Below are positions 1 through 9,095 of a stretch of DNA of 21,223 nucleotides, piece after piece; the stretch's first letter is position 1; each line of letters opens with the position of its first letter. Source of the DNA: Symsagittifera roscoffensis (taxonomy: Eukaryota > Xenacoelomorpha > Acoela > Convolutidae); contig NW_026971634.1 in the NCBI RefSeq assembly GCF_963678635.1, positions 1 through 21,223 of the forward strand, read 5' to 3'. Made by a program: the position numbers and the translations under genes. Under the pieces are notes generated by a model. The model ran no database searches and had not been told where the DNA came from. It saw only the letters and a list, made by a program, of their open reading frames with translations.

Positions 1-238
1 CGACTCGACCAAAAAATTGTATATTTCGACGACTCGACCCAAGCTGTCTATGTTTCGACTATGTTCGACCGAGGGAAAAACTTTTTGACCGAGTTCGACC
101 GAGGAAAAACGTTTCGACGAGTTCGACCAAAGAGTTTTTTCGTCCGAGAAGAAGTTCAGCCGAGAAAAAACAGTTCGACCATAGGGGCCTTCTCGACTAT
201 GGATTTTCGGTCGAATTCTGACATGTGTTCGACCCGCC
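1..238 (-). repeat. Minisatellite array M0a, inverted relative to the main arrays
   Basis: Repeats of the type TTCGACCGAGGAAAAACGTT and GAGTTCGACCAAAG are the reverse complement of the GGTCGAACTC...GTTTTTCCTCGGTC units that fill 3016 onward. Units are irregular, about 30-60 bp. The array runs to TTCGACCCGCC near 236, where it meets the cap. An open frame at 61-276 is a by-product of the repeat. Confidence 0.85.
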
Positions 239-275
239 TCGGTCAAAACATAAATCGCAAACCTCGGCCCGAGTA
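239..275 (+). repeat. Array-edge cap upstream of exon 1a
   Basis: A 37-bp sequence beginning TCGGTCAAAACATAAATCGC and ending CCCGAGTA marks the end of the inverted array. Its relatives lie at 7827-7863, 14630-14666 and 20284-20320. By eye it shares about 31 of 37 positions with the two copies near exon 2. Confidence 0.7.
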
Positions 276-813
276 AGAAGTTAAACTGTTCGCAGTTTTG
301 CTTTTTTCCCGCGTGGATTAATTGTCAGATTTGTCTGTTCTTGTAAACTATTTGAATATTTTTCCTGCTTAAGACTTTGATTTTTCTGTTTAAAGCTTTG
401 ATTTGATGCAAATGTTTTTCAAACGAACGGCTTTTGAATGGCTAGCGTCTTGCTATCGTGTTCTATATACGCTGAGCTGACCGGCTCAAAATCACCTGTA
501 TTGTATAAATTTTTCATCATTTTGGAAATATATTCAACTCTTTTCACCGCAAACGCAACGTAATTTCGCTATTCATCAAATTGATACCGTTTTTATTTCA
601 TTTGATTTAGCTTTTATAACCTTTATGTATGATAATAACACTCTTCAGCTAAAATCTTGTTCAGTATCGAGCTTCAATTTTACAAAAAAAAACTAAAAAA
701 AAAACTTTTAGACCAGTTTGGTTATTGATTGGACATTAAAATTATCTTCGCTATATTTTTTTCGCTGTTTGTTTCCTATAATAAGTTGATTTTTCTGATT
801 TTCTGAGTTGAAA
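276..813. other. Non-repetitive flank upstream of exon 1a
   Basis: AT-rich sequence with no open frame worth calling. A GC-richer patch at about 425-500 and a GTATAAATT motif near 510 could belong to a promoter, but nothing defines a start site. Runs of A lie at about 683-705. Just before the ATG is TTTTCTGATTTTCTGAG, a poor match to a trans-splice acceptor. Confidence 0.4.
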
Positions 814-879
814 ATGATAGAGAGGTTGAGACTACTGCTTATCAAGTTGGCTCTGAGCTCCGCCGTTCTCACTTTGCTG
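814..879 (+). CDS. Candidate exon 1a, N-terminal signal-anchor exon (copy 1)
   Basis: An ATG at 814 opens 22 codons reading MIERLRLLLIK and then a hydrophobic run LALSSAVLTLL. The exon ends at a donor, CTG|GTTAGT (GT at 880). It is phase 0 at its end, and unspliced reading hits a stop a few codons later, so it makes sense only as a spliced exon. It is visibly GC-richer than the AT-rich flanks. The basic N-terminus followed by a hydrophobic stretch is the usual start of a type II membrane protein or signal anchor. The matching next exon would be 14736-14807, whose phase 0 start continues the hydrophobic segment. The copy at 8404-8469 is nucleotide-identical. The protein is not recognised. Alternatives are a relic exon or a chance frame in a duplicated, non-functional copy. 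Exon 1b lies nearer exon 2, so this copy may be redundant. Confidence 0.5.
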
Positions 880-1005
880 GTTAGTCTAACTTTTTGATGG
901 AAAACTCCGCTTTCTTTCTTTCCTCTTTCTAAAGTTGTGCGGACTGTTCAATCGTCAGGGTTCTGACCCCTGGACCTGTCAAAGGGCAGCCATTTGGTAC
1001 TAAAT

Positions 1006-1121
1006 TACGCCATCCATTTTCATTTGACTGACTCAAAAAGCTTTTCAAAAAACGAAAAAACTCATACGCCATCCATTTTCATTTGACTGACTCAAAAAGC
1101 TTTTCAAAAAACAAAAAAAGG
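1006..1121 (+). repeat. 59-bp tandem duplication
   Basis: Two adjacent units, each starting TACGCCATCCATTTTCATTT, begin at 1006 and 1065. They differ only near the 3' end (GAAAAAACTCA against AAAAAAAGGGCA). The same pair occurs at 8596-8711 in the second large copy. Confidence 0.95.
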
Positions 1122-1310
1122 GCATTTTGATGTTTTTTTAAACTCGCCTGTGACACATAAAATGTTCACAAAAATATCCTCTTTAGTGTTTCGGAAAAGT
1201 TCGGAAAATCAATTTGTTCGACAAAGAAAAAAGGTCAGAAATTTCGTCCTTTCTTGAAGTAAACCTACCCTTCAAAAAATTTAAGCGCCAGGCCTGACTC
1301 TGATGTTCAT

Positions 1311-1344
1311 CGATACAGTTTTTATTCCGATACAGTTTTTATTC
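1311..1344 (+). repeat. 17-bp perfect tandem pair
   Basis: CGATACAGTTTTTATTC occurs twice back to back, and a degenerate third piece (TTTTTATTCGAT) follows. In copy 2 (8900-8933) the second unit has one T-to-C change. Confidence 0.9.
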
Positions 1345-1506
1345 GGACTTTTTATTCGATTTCGTTCCATTCCTTCAAAAAGAGTTTTGATCATTTTTGC
1401 TATCACTTTTTGACTTTTTGTGGTTTGTTCGAGTATTAAGTTTGATCATTTGAAATTGTTGTTGTTTTTCCAAGAAATAGAGATAATTTGAGGCTTTTTG
1501 CAGTAT

Positions 1507-1628
1507 AAAGCAGATAACTTCATATACAGACCGAATATTCAAGAATTTTTCCTGATTCGATCAGTTTTGTTTTGCATTAGAGTTTTTTTAAGGAGTCTAA
1601 TAAAAAATAAGAAGCTTACACGAAATGG
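1507..1628 (+). repeat. Left terminal inverted repeat of the 572-bp element
   Basis: Complementary to 1957-2078. Good stretches include GCAGATAACTT, GAATATTCAAG, CGATCAGTTTTG and TTTTTAAGGAGTC. The match fades after TTACAC near 1620. Confidence 0.85.
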
Positions 1629-1956
1629 AAATCGTTAAGAAACCGGAAACTGTTTTTATTTATTTAGTCTTCTGGATCTTTCATTTTTAAAAGACAATGG
1701 CTAGCCATTGTTTCTACTTGATTAGGATTAAAAACGGCGCAATTATGTTCATATTTGAAGTCAAACCTCGAATTCTACACACAAACTATGAAAACAAGAG
1801 GCAAAATGCAAATTGCGTTGTCAAAAAAGTAAACCCAGACGCAAAAAGAAACACAAACGTGAGAACAAAAACTTCAGAAAACAGAAAAAATTTGTTAAGT
1901 TTGCTCCAACGACCAAAACGATTTGTCTTTGAACACTTTTTCAATAATATTTGACA

Positions 1957-2078
1957 AAATTTTGTGTAGGTTTCTTATCTTTTATTGGACTCCTTAAAAA
2001 ATTTCAATTGCAATACAAAACTGATCGATTCAGGAACAATGCTTGAATATTCCGTCTGTATGTTAAGTTATCTGCTTT
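1957..2078 (-). repeat. Right terminal inverted repeat of the 572-bp element
   Basis: Inverted partner of 1507-1628. It starts around ACAAAATTTTGTGTAGG and ends GTTATCTGCTTT. Confidence 0.85.
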
Positions 2079-2700
2079 CTTTTTTGAAAAAAAAATAAAA
2101 AAAACTTGAAAACTGACTTCACTTTCAAACTTGTAGTTTAGTCCTCACCTTTTACGCAATATTATGCACAAAATGATATATCTTCTCATAGTAACAAGCT
2201 ACTTGGAATAATTAAAAAGCATCAAAATTTTCTAGATAATATTAAGTGTTTTCGACAAAAATAGTTAGGTAAATATAAAAACTGGCCTGAAGTAGAAAAA
2301 ATTACGTATTCTTTCATATTCTTCGAAAATCGAACTCATTGTAGCAAGGGTGACATAATTTTCTGCTTAGTAAAACCAAAGTTTTTATCTATATTTTTTA
2401 TCAAGTTAGAAAGTTTTGACTAGATACGATAGTTACCCAGGATCCAGTCTTGCAAATTGTTTCGACCGAGGCGGGTCTAACAGATACCAGATAAAATCGA
2501 ACACAAAATTGAAACATAAAGTCAAATTAATCAAAACAGAAAAATGTGTAAAGTTCCTAAATTTTTGTTGGACGAAATTTGAGCTAAAAATTTTCTGCTC
2601 AATGGCAAATCTCCATTCAGAATACTGAGATTACCATCAATTACTCAAGAAGATTACTTTACCGCAAAATAAAATTTTTGAAAAGTTTTCCTTCAACAAT
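2079..2700. other. AT-rich spacer between the transposon and R2
   Basis: No convincing gene. It contains a stray minisatellite-like piece, GTTTCGACCGAGGCGGGTC, near 2459. That piece is inverted relative to the GACCCGCCTCGGTC at 230-243, so the exon 1a neighbourhood is bracketed by an inverted pair. A 70-codon open frame at 2416-2628 is low-complexity and lysine-rich, and is not called. Confidence 0.5.
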
Positions 2701-3015
2701 TTGAGATGAAAGGGCTCCTGCGGTAGCAAAAAATAGTTTTAAGAAAGTTTATATAAAAATTAATTTTTTGTTAGTTAAACATTTTAAGCAAAATTAAAAC
2801 AAAAACCAAAAACTCACTTACAAATATTGATTTAATTTTAATCAAAAATTTCTGCTATGACACCCCAGTAACTGCCGTGTGTTTGATCTGTACAAAAATT
2901 ACTCAAAAATTCAGAAAGTACGCGAAAACAAAAAATATAAAACGTAATTTGGTTAGCTATACTTCTTGATCGAACTCAACCGAACTGAACTTCCTCAGCC
3001 GGACAAAAACAGAAG
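2701..3015 (+). repeat. Lone R2 module
   Basis: This starts at TTGAGATGAAAGGGCTCCTG, exactly where full blocks pass from R1 to R2, and no R1 precedes it. It runs through TTTCTGCTATGACACCCCAG and GTGTGTTTGATCTGTAC to the CTCAGCCGGACAAA stretch that leads into a minisatellite array. Confidence 0.9.
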
Positions 3016-4024
3016 GTTGTCACTCGGTCGAAATGTTTATCCTTGGTTTTAATTTTTTCGGTTGCAAATACTTCTTGATAGAATTCCGGCGAAACGTTTG
3101 TTCTCGGTCTAACTTTTTTTGGTCAAAAATATTTCTTGGTCGAACTCGTTAGCATTTTTTTTCCTCACTCTACCTTTTTTCGGTAAAAAAAACTCCTTGG
3201 TTGAGCTCATTCGAACTGTTTTTCCTGGGTCTAACTTTTTTGGTCAAAAAAACTCCTTTTTCGATTCTCGGTCTTACTTTTTTCGGCTGCAAATACTTCT
3301 TGATCGAATTGCGGCGAAACGTTTGTTCTCGGTCTAACGTTTTTCGGTGGAACATATTTCTTGGTCGAACTCGTTAGCATTGTTTTTCCTCACTCTACCT
3401 TTTTTCGGTCGAAAATACTCCTTGGTTGAGCTCATTCAAACTGTTTTTCCTTGGTCTATCTTTTTCGGTCAAAAACACTCCTTTTTCGATCCTCGGTCTT
3501 ATTTTTTTCGGTTGCAAATACTTCTTGATCGAATTGCGGCGAAACGTTTTTCGGTCGAACATATTTCTTGGTCGAATTCGTTAGCATTGTTTTTCCTCAC
3601 TCTACCTTTTTTCGGTCGAAAATATTACTTGGTCGAATTCGGTCGCATTGTTTTTCCTCGTTTTAATTTTTTTCGGTCGAAAGTACTCCTTGGTCGAGCT
3701 CAGTCGAACTGTTTTTCATTGTTTTAACTTTTTTCGGTCAAAAGTACTCCTTTTTCAAACTCCGTCGAAAGGTTTTTTCGGTCTAACTTTTTTCAGTCGA
3801 AAAAAAATTTGGTCGAACTCGGTCGCATTTTGTTTCCTCGGTCTAACTTTTTTCAGTCGAAAGTACTTTTTGGTCGAACTCGTTCGCATTGTTTTTCCTC
3901 ACTCTACCTTTTTTCGGTCGAAAATACTCCTAGGTTGAGCTCATTCGAACAGTTTTTCCTTTGTCTATATTTTTTGGTCAAAAACACTCCTTTTTTTGAA
4001 CTCAGTCGAAATAATCTAATATTT
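3016..4024 (+). repeat. Minisatellite array M1 with higher-order structure
   Basis: Monomers of about 60 bp, with shorter variants of about 43 bp, follow a GGTCGAACTCGGTCGAA ... TTTTTCCTCGGTCTAAC ... TTTTTTCGGTCGAAAAT pattern. In the left part a multi-monomer unit recurs: the phrase TTGGTCGAA(C/T)TCGTTAGCATT begins at 3136, 3361 and 3568, so the higher-order period is about 207-225 bp. Open frames of up to 126 codons here, on both strands, are repeat by-products. Confidence 0.9.
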
Positions 4025-4664
4025 CAGTTGTTACTCCATTAAAACAAGCGATTAACCGCTAATGTAGGAGAGATACCTATTATATCTAGTACAGGTTCTT
4101 TCAAATGAAAAGAAATTTGGTTGGGGAGATGATTTCTCTCACAACATGTTCTTTTGAACCAACCAAAAACCTCTTTTTCATGTGAGCGCTAAATCTCAGA
4201 ATTGCCAGGATTTTTTCGAGAAATGAAATTATTGACTAAAACTGGGAAACCGCTGAACAGTTCAGATATTGGAAATTTGCCTAAGACATAAAACAAAGTT
4301 TAAATATTCTCCGCTTTTACAGGAAAAATTGTTGCAACCGGTCCCTTAGATTAAGATAAAAGGGCTCCTGCGGTAGCAAATAATAGTTTTCAGAAAGTTT
4401 ATAAGAAAATTACTTATTTGTTAGATGAACATTTTAAGCAAAATTAAAACAGAAACTCACTTTCACTTATTAAGTTAATTTTAATCAAAAATTTCTGCTA
4501 TGACACACCCAGTAACTGCCGTGTGTTTGATTTGTACAAAAATGACTCAAAAACTCAAGGAGTACGCGGAAACAAAAATTATAAAACGTAATTTGGTTAA
4601 CAATACTTCTTGATCGAACTCTGTCGAACTGAACTTCCTCAGCCGGACAAAGTCAGAAGGTTAT
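4025..4664 (+). repeat. R1-R2 block 1
   Basis: R1 (4025-4353) begins CAGTTGTTACTCCATTAAAA. It includes the imperfect palindrome AAGCGATTAACCGCT, GGGGAGATGATTTCTCTCAC and GTGAGCGCTAAATCTCAG, and ends CCGGTCCCTTAGATTA. R2 (4354-4664) begins GATAAAAGGGCTCCTGCGG. It contains GACACACCCAGTAACTGCCG followed by TGTGTTTG, a short potential stem, and ends in the CAGCCGGACAAAGTCAGAAG stretch. Confidence 0.93.
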
Positions 4665-4881
4665 CAAGGGTCGAACTTGGTCGAAATGTTTATCCTCGGT
4701 CTTACTTTTTTCGGTTGCAAATACTTCTTGGTCGAGCTCGGTCGAAATGTTTCTTCTCGGTCTAACTTTTTTCGGTCGAAAATACTCCTTGGTTGAGCTC
4801 AGTCGAACTGTTTTCCCTTGTTCTATCTTTTTCGGTCAAAAAAACTCCTGTTTTGAATTCTGTCGAAATGTTCTAACATTT
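4665..4881 (+). repeat. Minisatellite array M2 (short)
   Basis: About four monomers of the 60-bp GGTCGAA family, between two R blocks. It ends GAATTCTGTCGAAATGTTC followed by TAACATTT. Confidence 0.88.
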
Positions 4882-5525
4882 CAGTTATTACTCCATTAAA
4901 ACAAGCGATTAACCGCTTATGTAGGGGAGATACCTATTATATCTAATAACCGTTCTTTCATATGAAAAAAAGTTGGTCGGGGAGATGATTTCTCTCACAA
5001 CAAGTTCTTTTGAATCAACCAGAAACCTGTTTTATCTAGTGAGCGCTAAATCTCAGTATTGCCAGGATTTTTTTGAGAAGTGAAATTATTGGCTAAAACT
5101 GGGAAACTGCTGAAAAATTCGGATATTGGAAATTTCGTTAGGACATAAACAACGTTTGAAGATTTGCCGCTTCTATAGGAAAAATTGTTGCAACTGGTCC
5201 CTTAAATTGAGATAAAAGGGCTCCTGTGGTAGCCGATAATAGTTTTCAGAAAGTTTATATCAAAAATAATTATTTGTTACCTAAACATTTTAAGCTAAAT
5301 TAAAACAAAAACTCACTTTTAAAGAATATTTTTTCATTCAAAACTTTCTGCTATGACACATCCAGTAACTTATGTGTGTTTGATCTGTACAAAAATGACT
5401 CAAAAACTCAAAATATATGCGAAAACAAAAATTATAAAGGTAATTTGGTTAACAATTTTTCTTGATCGAACTCAGTCGAACTGAATTTCCTCAGACGGAA
5501 AAGGTCAGAAGATTGTCACCGGTCG
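4882..5525 (+). repeat. R1-R2 block 2
   Basis: R1 4882-5210 and R2 5211-5525, with the same order and landmarks as block 1 but more divergent: CTTATGTGTGTTTG replaces the usual GCCGTGTGTTTG, and GTAGCCGATAATAG replaces GTAGCAAATAATAG. Confidence 0.92.
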
Positions 5526-5894
5526 AACTCGGTCTTACTTTTTCGGTTGCAACTACTTCTTGGTCAAACTCGGTCATACGTTTGTTCTCGGTCTAATTTT
5601 TTTCGGCCAAAAATATTTCTTGGTCGAACTCAGTTGCATTGTTTTTCCTCACTTCAACTTTTTTCGGTCGTAAGTACTCCTTGATCAAGTTCAGTCGAAC
5701 TGTTTTTCTCTGTTCTATCTTTTTTGGCCAAAAGTACTCCTTTTTTGAACTCCGTCGAAATGTTTTTCCTCGGTCTAACATTTTTCGGTTGAAAATAATT
5801 CTTGGTCGAACTCCGTCGAAATGTTTTTCCTTGGTTTATCTTTTCCGGTCAAAAACACATTTTTTTTGACCGCCGTCGAAATGTTCTAATTTTT
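5526..5894 (+). repeat. Minisatellite array M3
   Basis: About six monomers of the GGTCGAA family. The frames at 5593-5781 (minus) and 5639-5869 (plus) both translate the repeat and are not genes. Confidence 0.88.
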
Positions 5895-6539
5895 CAGTTG
5901 TTACTCCATTAAAACAAGCGATTAACCGCTTATGTAGGGGAGATACCTATTATATCTAATACCCGTTCTTTCAAATGAAAAGAAAGTTGGTCGGAGAGAT
6001 GATTTCTCTCACAACATGTTTTTTTGAACCAACCAGTAACCTGTTTTTCTAGTGAGCGCTTAATCTCAGTCTTGCAAGGATTTTTTCGTGAAGTGAAATT
6101 ATTGGCCAAAAATTGGGAAACCGCTGAAAAGTTCAGATATTGGAAATATCCCTAGGACATGAACAAAGTTTGAAGATTCAACGCTTCTACAGGAAAAATT
6201 GTTGCAACCGGTCCCTTAGATTGAGATAAAAGGCCTCCTTTGGTAGCAAATAATAGTTTTCAGAAAGTTTATATAAAAATTGATTATTTGTTAGTTGAAC
6301 ATTTTAAGCAAAATTAAAACAAAAACTCACATTTAAATATAAATTTATTTAACCCAAAATTTCTGCTATGACACACCCAGTAACTGTCGTGTGTTTGATC
6401 TGTACAAAAAAGACTCAAAATCTCAAAACGTACGCGAAAACAAAAATCATAAAAGGTAATTTGGTTAACAATTTTTCTTGATCGATTTCACTCGAACTGA
6501 AATTCCGCAGCCGGACAAAGTCAGGAGGTTGTCACCGGT
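5895..6539 (+). repeat. R1-R2 block 3
   Basis: R1 5895-6224 and R2 from 6225, with the same landmarks. Copy-specific changes include AAGGCCTCCTTTGGTAGC, and TTTAACCCAAAATTTC where copy 2 has TTTTTAACCAAAAATTTC. Confidence 0.92.
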
Positions 6540-6925
6540 TGAACTCGGTCGAAATGTTTGTCCTCGGTCTAACTTTTTCTCGGTCGAATTCGGTTGCATT
6601 GTTTTTCCTCACTTTAACATTTTTCGGTCAAAAATATCTCTTGGTCGAACTCGGTTGCATTGTTTTTCTCACTTTAACTTTTTTCGGTCGTAAGTACTCC
6701 TTGGTCGAACTCAGTCGAACTGTTTTTCTCTGTTCTATCTTTATTGGTCGAAAGTACTCCATTTTCGAAATCCGTCGAAATGTTTTTTCTCGGTCTAACA
6801 TTTTTCGGTCGAAAATAATTCTTGGTCGAAATCGGTCGAATTGTTTTTCCTCGGTCTAACTTTTTTCGGTGGAAAAAACCACTTGGCTGAACTCGGTTAA
6901 ACCGTTTCTCCTCGGTAGATTATGT
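6540..6925 (+). repeat. Minisatellite array M4
   Basis: About six to seven monomers, the last ones degenerate (TTGGCTGAACTCGGTTAAAC). The array runs out at CCTCGGTAGATTATGTTCG. Relative to the equivalent at 20120-20200, a segment of about 35 bp after GAAATTGTTT is missing here and in the copy near 14526. Confidence 0.88.
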
Positions 6926-6966
6926 TCGAAATTGTTTGCTTTTCTTCAATCGGAAGGTTTGAACAT

Positions 6967-7578
6967 ATTCTACTTTTTGAAATAAAATAGACAGTTAAAC
7001 ATTCTCAATGCCCGATAAAACTGTCTATATATATATAGTCAAATTTTCCGCATCCGATATTATTAAAAATGTATCCTTCAAAAACCGAAAGCAGACTATT
7101 TTTGGAGGAAATTTTTCATACTATCTTTCTTTTTTATTTATACTCGTATTCGTACTGAGTTATCAAGGTTTTCGCCAGCTATAGAAAAAAATTGAAACTT
7201 GGTAAAAAAAAAACAGTTTTCACATTCATTTGCTACAGCACTGTCTATGATAGCAATTTTTTGAGCAATTTCCATTGGAATTGTCTAATCAGATTTTCCT
7301 TGACAGACGTTCGGATACCTTCTCTGAGAGGGTAACATAACCTCAGCAATTTTGTAGGCAAAAAAGACTTAAATCCGGTGTTTAACTTGTACCAAGACAG
7401 TTATGCACCGTTTATTTCAAGGATGCCGCGGTGTAGTTATGAGATACACACCTCTCAGCAGAAGAATGGGTGGTTTGAGGTCTACCTTCCCCATAGTGCT
7501 CATAGCTTCAGGGTGAGGCATAGAGATCCAGAAGTTATTACAGATCTCAAACAAAGTCAGCAAAAGGTTTGCGATTTA
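6967..7578. other. Segment present once: duplication junction and possible old element fragment
   Basis: This is the only part of the 7.6-kb unit not seen twice here. The left half is AT-rich with a hairpin (6989-7026) and a TATATATATA run. The right half (about 7290-7570) is GC-richer and contains an open stretch of about 65 codons at 7378-7575, reading for example SYEIHTSQQKNGWFEVYLPH, which then runs into minisatellite. It could be an eroded exon or a transposon fragment. I do not recognise the peptide. Confidence 0.45.
6989..7026. repeat. Small hairpin at the duplication junction
   Basis: AGACAGTT at 6989 pairs perfectly with AACTGTCT ending at 7026, with 22 nt between them. The AT palindrome CTATATATATATAG follows. 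Confidence 0.6.
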
Positions 7579-7826
7579 TGTTTCGACCGACTCGACCAAA
7601 AAATTGTATATTTCGACCGACTCGACCCAAGCTGTCTATGTTTCGACTATGTTCGACCGAGGGAAAAACTTTTTGACCGAGTTCGACCGAGGAAAAACGT
7701 TTCGACCGAGTTCGACCAAAGAGTTTTTTCGTCCGAGAAGAAGTTCAGCCGAGAAAAAACAGTTCGACCATAGGGCCTTCTCGACTATGGATTTTCGGTC
7801 GAATTCTGACATGTGTTCGACCCGCC
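7579..7826 (-). repeat. Minisatellite array M0b, inverted
   Basis: Copy 2 of the inverted array at 1-238. It retains cytosines missing from copy 1 (TTCGACCGACTCG here, TTCGACGACTCG there). It sits between two sets of plus-oriented arrays. Confidence 0.88.
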
Positions 7827-7863
7827 TCGGTCAAAACATAAATCGCAAACCTCGACCCGAGTA
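7827..7863 (+). repeat. Array-edge cap upstream of exon 1b
   Basis: Same 37-bp sequence as 239-275 with one change (CTCGACCCGAGTA here, CTCGGCCCGAGTA there), which brings it closer to the caps near exon 2. Confidence 0.7.
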
Positions 7864-8403
7864 AGAAGTTAAACTGTTCGCAGTTTTGCTTTTTTCCCGC
7901 GTGGATTAATTGTCAGATTTGTCTGTTCTTGTAAACTATTTGAATATTTTTCCTGCTTAAGACTTTGATTTTTCTGTTTAAAGCTTTGATTTGATGCAAA
8001 TGTTTTTCAAACGAACGGCTTTTGAGTGGCTAGCGTCTTGCTATCGTGTTCTATATACGCTGAGCTGACCGGCTCAAAATCACCTGTATTGTATAAATTT
8101 TTCATCATTTTGGAAATATATTCAACTCTTTTCACCGCAAACGCAACGTAATTTCGCTATTCATCAAATTGATACCGTTTTTATTTCATTTGATTTAGCT
8201 TTTATAACCTTTATGTATGATAATAACACTCTTCAGCTAAAATCTTGTTCAGTATCGAGCTTCAATTTTACAAAAAAAAAACTAAAAAAAAAAACTTTTA
8301 GACCAGTTTGGTTATTGATTGGACATTAAAATTATCTTCGCTATATTTTTTTCGCTGTTTGTTTCCTATAATAAGTTGATTTTTCTGATTTTCTGAGTTG
8401 GAA
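7864..8403. other. Flank upstream of exon 1b
   Basis: Near-identical to 276-813. Same AT-rich sequence, GTATAAATT motif and poly-A runs; nothing further seen. Confidence 0.4.
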
Positions 8404-8469
8404 ATGATAGAGAGGTTGAGACTACTGCTTATCAAGTTGGCTCTGAGCTCCGCCGTTCTCACTTTGCTG
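8404..8469 (+). CDS. Candidate exon 1b, N-terminal signal-anchor exon (copy 2)
   Basis: This is an exact duplicate of the 66-bp exon at 814, carried in the second copy of the 7.6-kb tandem duplication. The base just before the AAATG start context differs (GAAATG here, AAAATG in copy 1). The donor is again CTG|GTTAGT, with GT at 8470. It is the copy closer to exon 2a, giving an intron of about 6.27 kb (8470-14735) made almost entirely of repeats. Joining it to 14736-14807 keeps phase 0 and gives 46 codons: a short basic head, about 26 mostly hydrophobic residues, then a charged stretch beginning RWNFAEIVE. Whether exon 1a or 1b is used, or both as alternative first exons, cannot be told from sequence. 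Confidence 0.5.
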
Positions 8470-9095
8470 GTTAGTCTAACTTTTTGATGGAAAACTCCGC
8501 TTTCTTTCTTTCCTCTTTCTAAAGTTGTGCGGACTGTTCAATCGTCAGGGTTCTGACCCCTGGACCTGTCAAAGGGCAGCCATTTGGTACTAAATTACGC
8601 CATCCATTTTCATTTGACTGACTCAAAAAGCTTTTCAAAAAACGAAAAAACTCATACGCCATCCATTTTCATTTGACTGACTCAAAAAGCTTTTCAAAAA
8701 ACAAAAAAAGGGCATTTTGATGTTTTTTAAACTCGCCTGTGACACATAAAATGTTCACAAAAATATCCTCTTTAGTGTTTCGGAAAAGTTCGGAAAATCA
8801 ATTTGTTCGACAAAGAAAAAAGGTCAGAAATTTCGTCCTTTCTTGAAGTAAACCTACCCTTCAAAAAATTTAAGCGCCAGGCCTGACTCTGATGTTCATC
8901 GATACAGTTTTTATTCCGATACAGTTTTCATTCGGACTTTTTCTTCGATTTCGTTCCATTCCTTCAAAAAGAGTTTTGATCATTTTTGCTATCACTTTTT
9001 GACTTTTTGTGGTTTGTTCAAGTATTAAGTTTGATCATTTGAAATTGTTGTTGTTTTTCCAAGAAATAGAGATAATTTGAGGCTTTTTGCAGTAT
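8470..9095. other. Intron sequence after exon 1b
   Basis: Counterpart of 880-1506, with the 59-bp tandem pair at 8596-8711 and the 17-bp tandem pair at 8900-8933. No exon supported. Confidence 0.5.
8596..8711 (+). repeat. 59-bp tandem duplication, copy 2
   Basis: Units starting TACGCCATCCATTTTC begin at 8596 and 8655, as in copy 1. Confidence 0.93.

Larger units (their letters stand above)
880..1506. other. Intronic or flanking sequence after exon 1a
   Basis: This begins with the exon 1a donor. It holds a GC-richer patch at about 930-1000 (TCAGGGTTCTGACCCCTGG), a 59-bp tandem duplication, a 17-bp tandem pair and GCCAGGCCTGAC near 1288. The patch can be read as a short open frame, but no acceptor defines an exon, so none is called. 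Confidence 0.5.
1507..2078. mobile_element. Non-autonomous DNA transposon with long terminal inverted repeats
   Basis: The 572-bp element has ends that are inverted copies of each other: AAAGCAGATAACTT at 1507 and its complement ending GTTATCTGCTTT at 2078. The inverted match runs inward about 121 bp, through ATTCAAG, CTGA-TCGATCAGTTTTG and TTTAAGGAGTC, with scattered mismatches. No transposase is visible. The 85-codon open frame at 1697-1954 fills the middle but resembles no transposase motif. No clear target-site duplication was seen, so the exact ends may be off by a few bases. The family was not identified. Confidence 0.85.
1..6966. repeat. 7.6-kb tandem duplication, copy 1 (left part missing)
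   Basis: This stretch matches 7588-14558 almost base for base. The offset starts at 7587-7588 at the left end and drifts to about 7591 at the right, through small indels. It contains the inverted minisatellite, cap, exon 1a, the TIR transposon, one lone R2, three R1-R2 blocks and four minisatellite arrays. Differences are sparse (for example one-base indels near 30, 118 and 184, and a short patch near 2382). Homology breaks after GTTTGAACAT at 6966. The first roughly 620 bp of the unit, corresponding to 6967-7588, must lie upstream of the window if this is a simple tandem duplication. Confidence 0.95.

Noticed and set aside
930-1010. Possible extra exon in the GC-rich patch (TGTGCGGACTGTTCAATCG region)
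   Set aside because: It is open for about 30 codons, but no convincing acceptor lies upstream and no donor follows; it runs straight into the 59-bp tandem duplication.
1697-1954. 85-codon open frame, identical peptide in both copies
   Set aside because: It fills the middle of a non-autonomous TIR element and shows no transposase or other motif; identity between copies reflects recent duplication and not selection. Low GC and lysine/asparagine richness fit AT-rich DNA.
2416-2628. 70-codon open frame
   Set aside because: AT-rich, low complexity, begins in a stray minisatellite piece, no recognisable domain, no splice or promoter context.
3119-3938. Overlapping open frames of 72-126 codons, for example FFGRKYSLVEL-type repeats, on both strands
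   Set aside because: They translate the minisatellite, are open in several frames and both strands at once, and start and stop according to monomer indels. The same holds for 5593-5869, 6478-6859, 10708-11631, 13051-13458, 14069-14450, 18720-18920 and 19381-19722.
6989-7100. Helitron terminus (hairpin followed by TCTATATATATATAG)
   Set aside because: A hairpin near TC/CTAG-like bases is suggestive, but AT repeats make such matches common and no helicase or Rep sequence is present.
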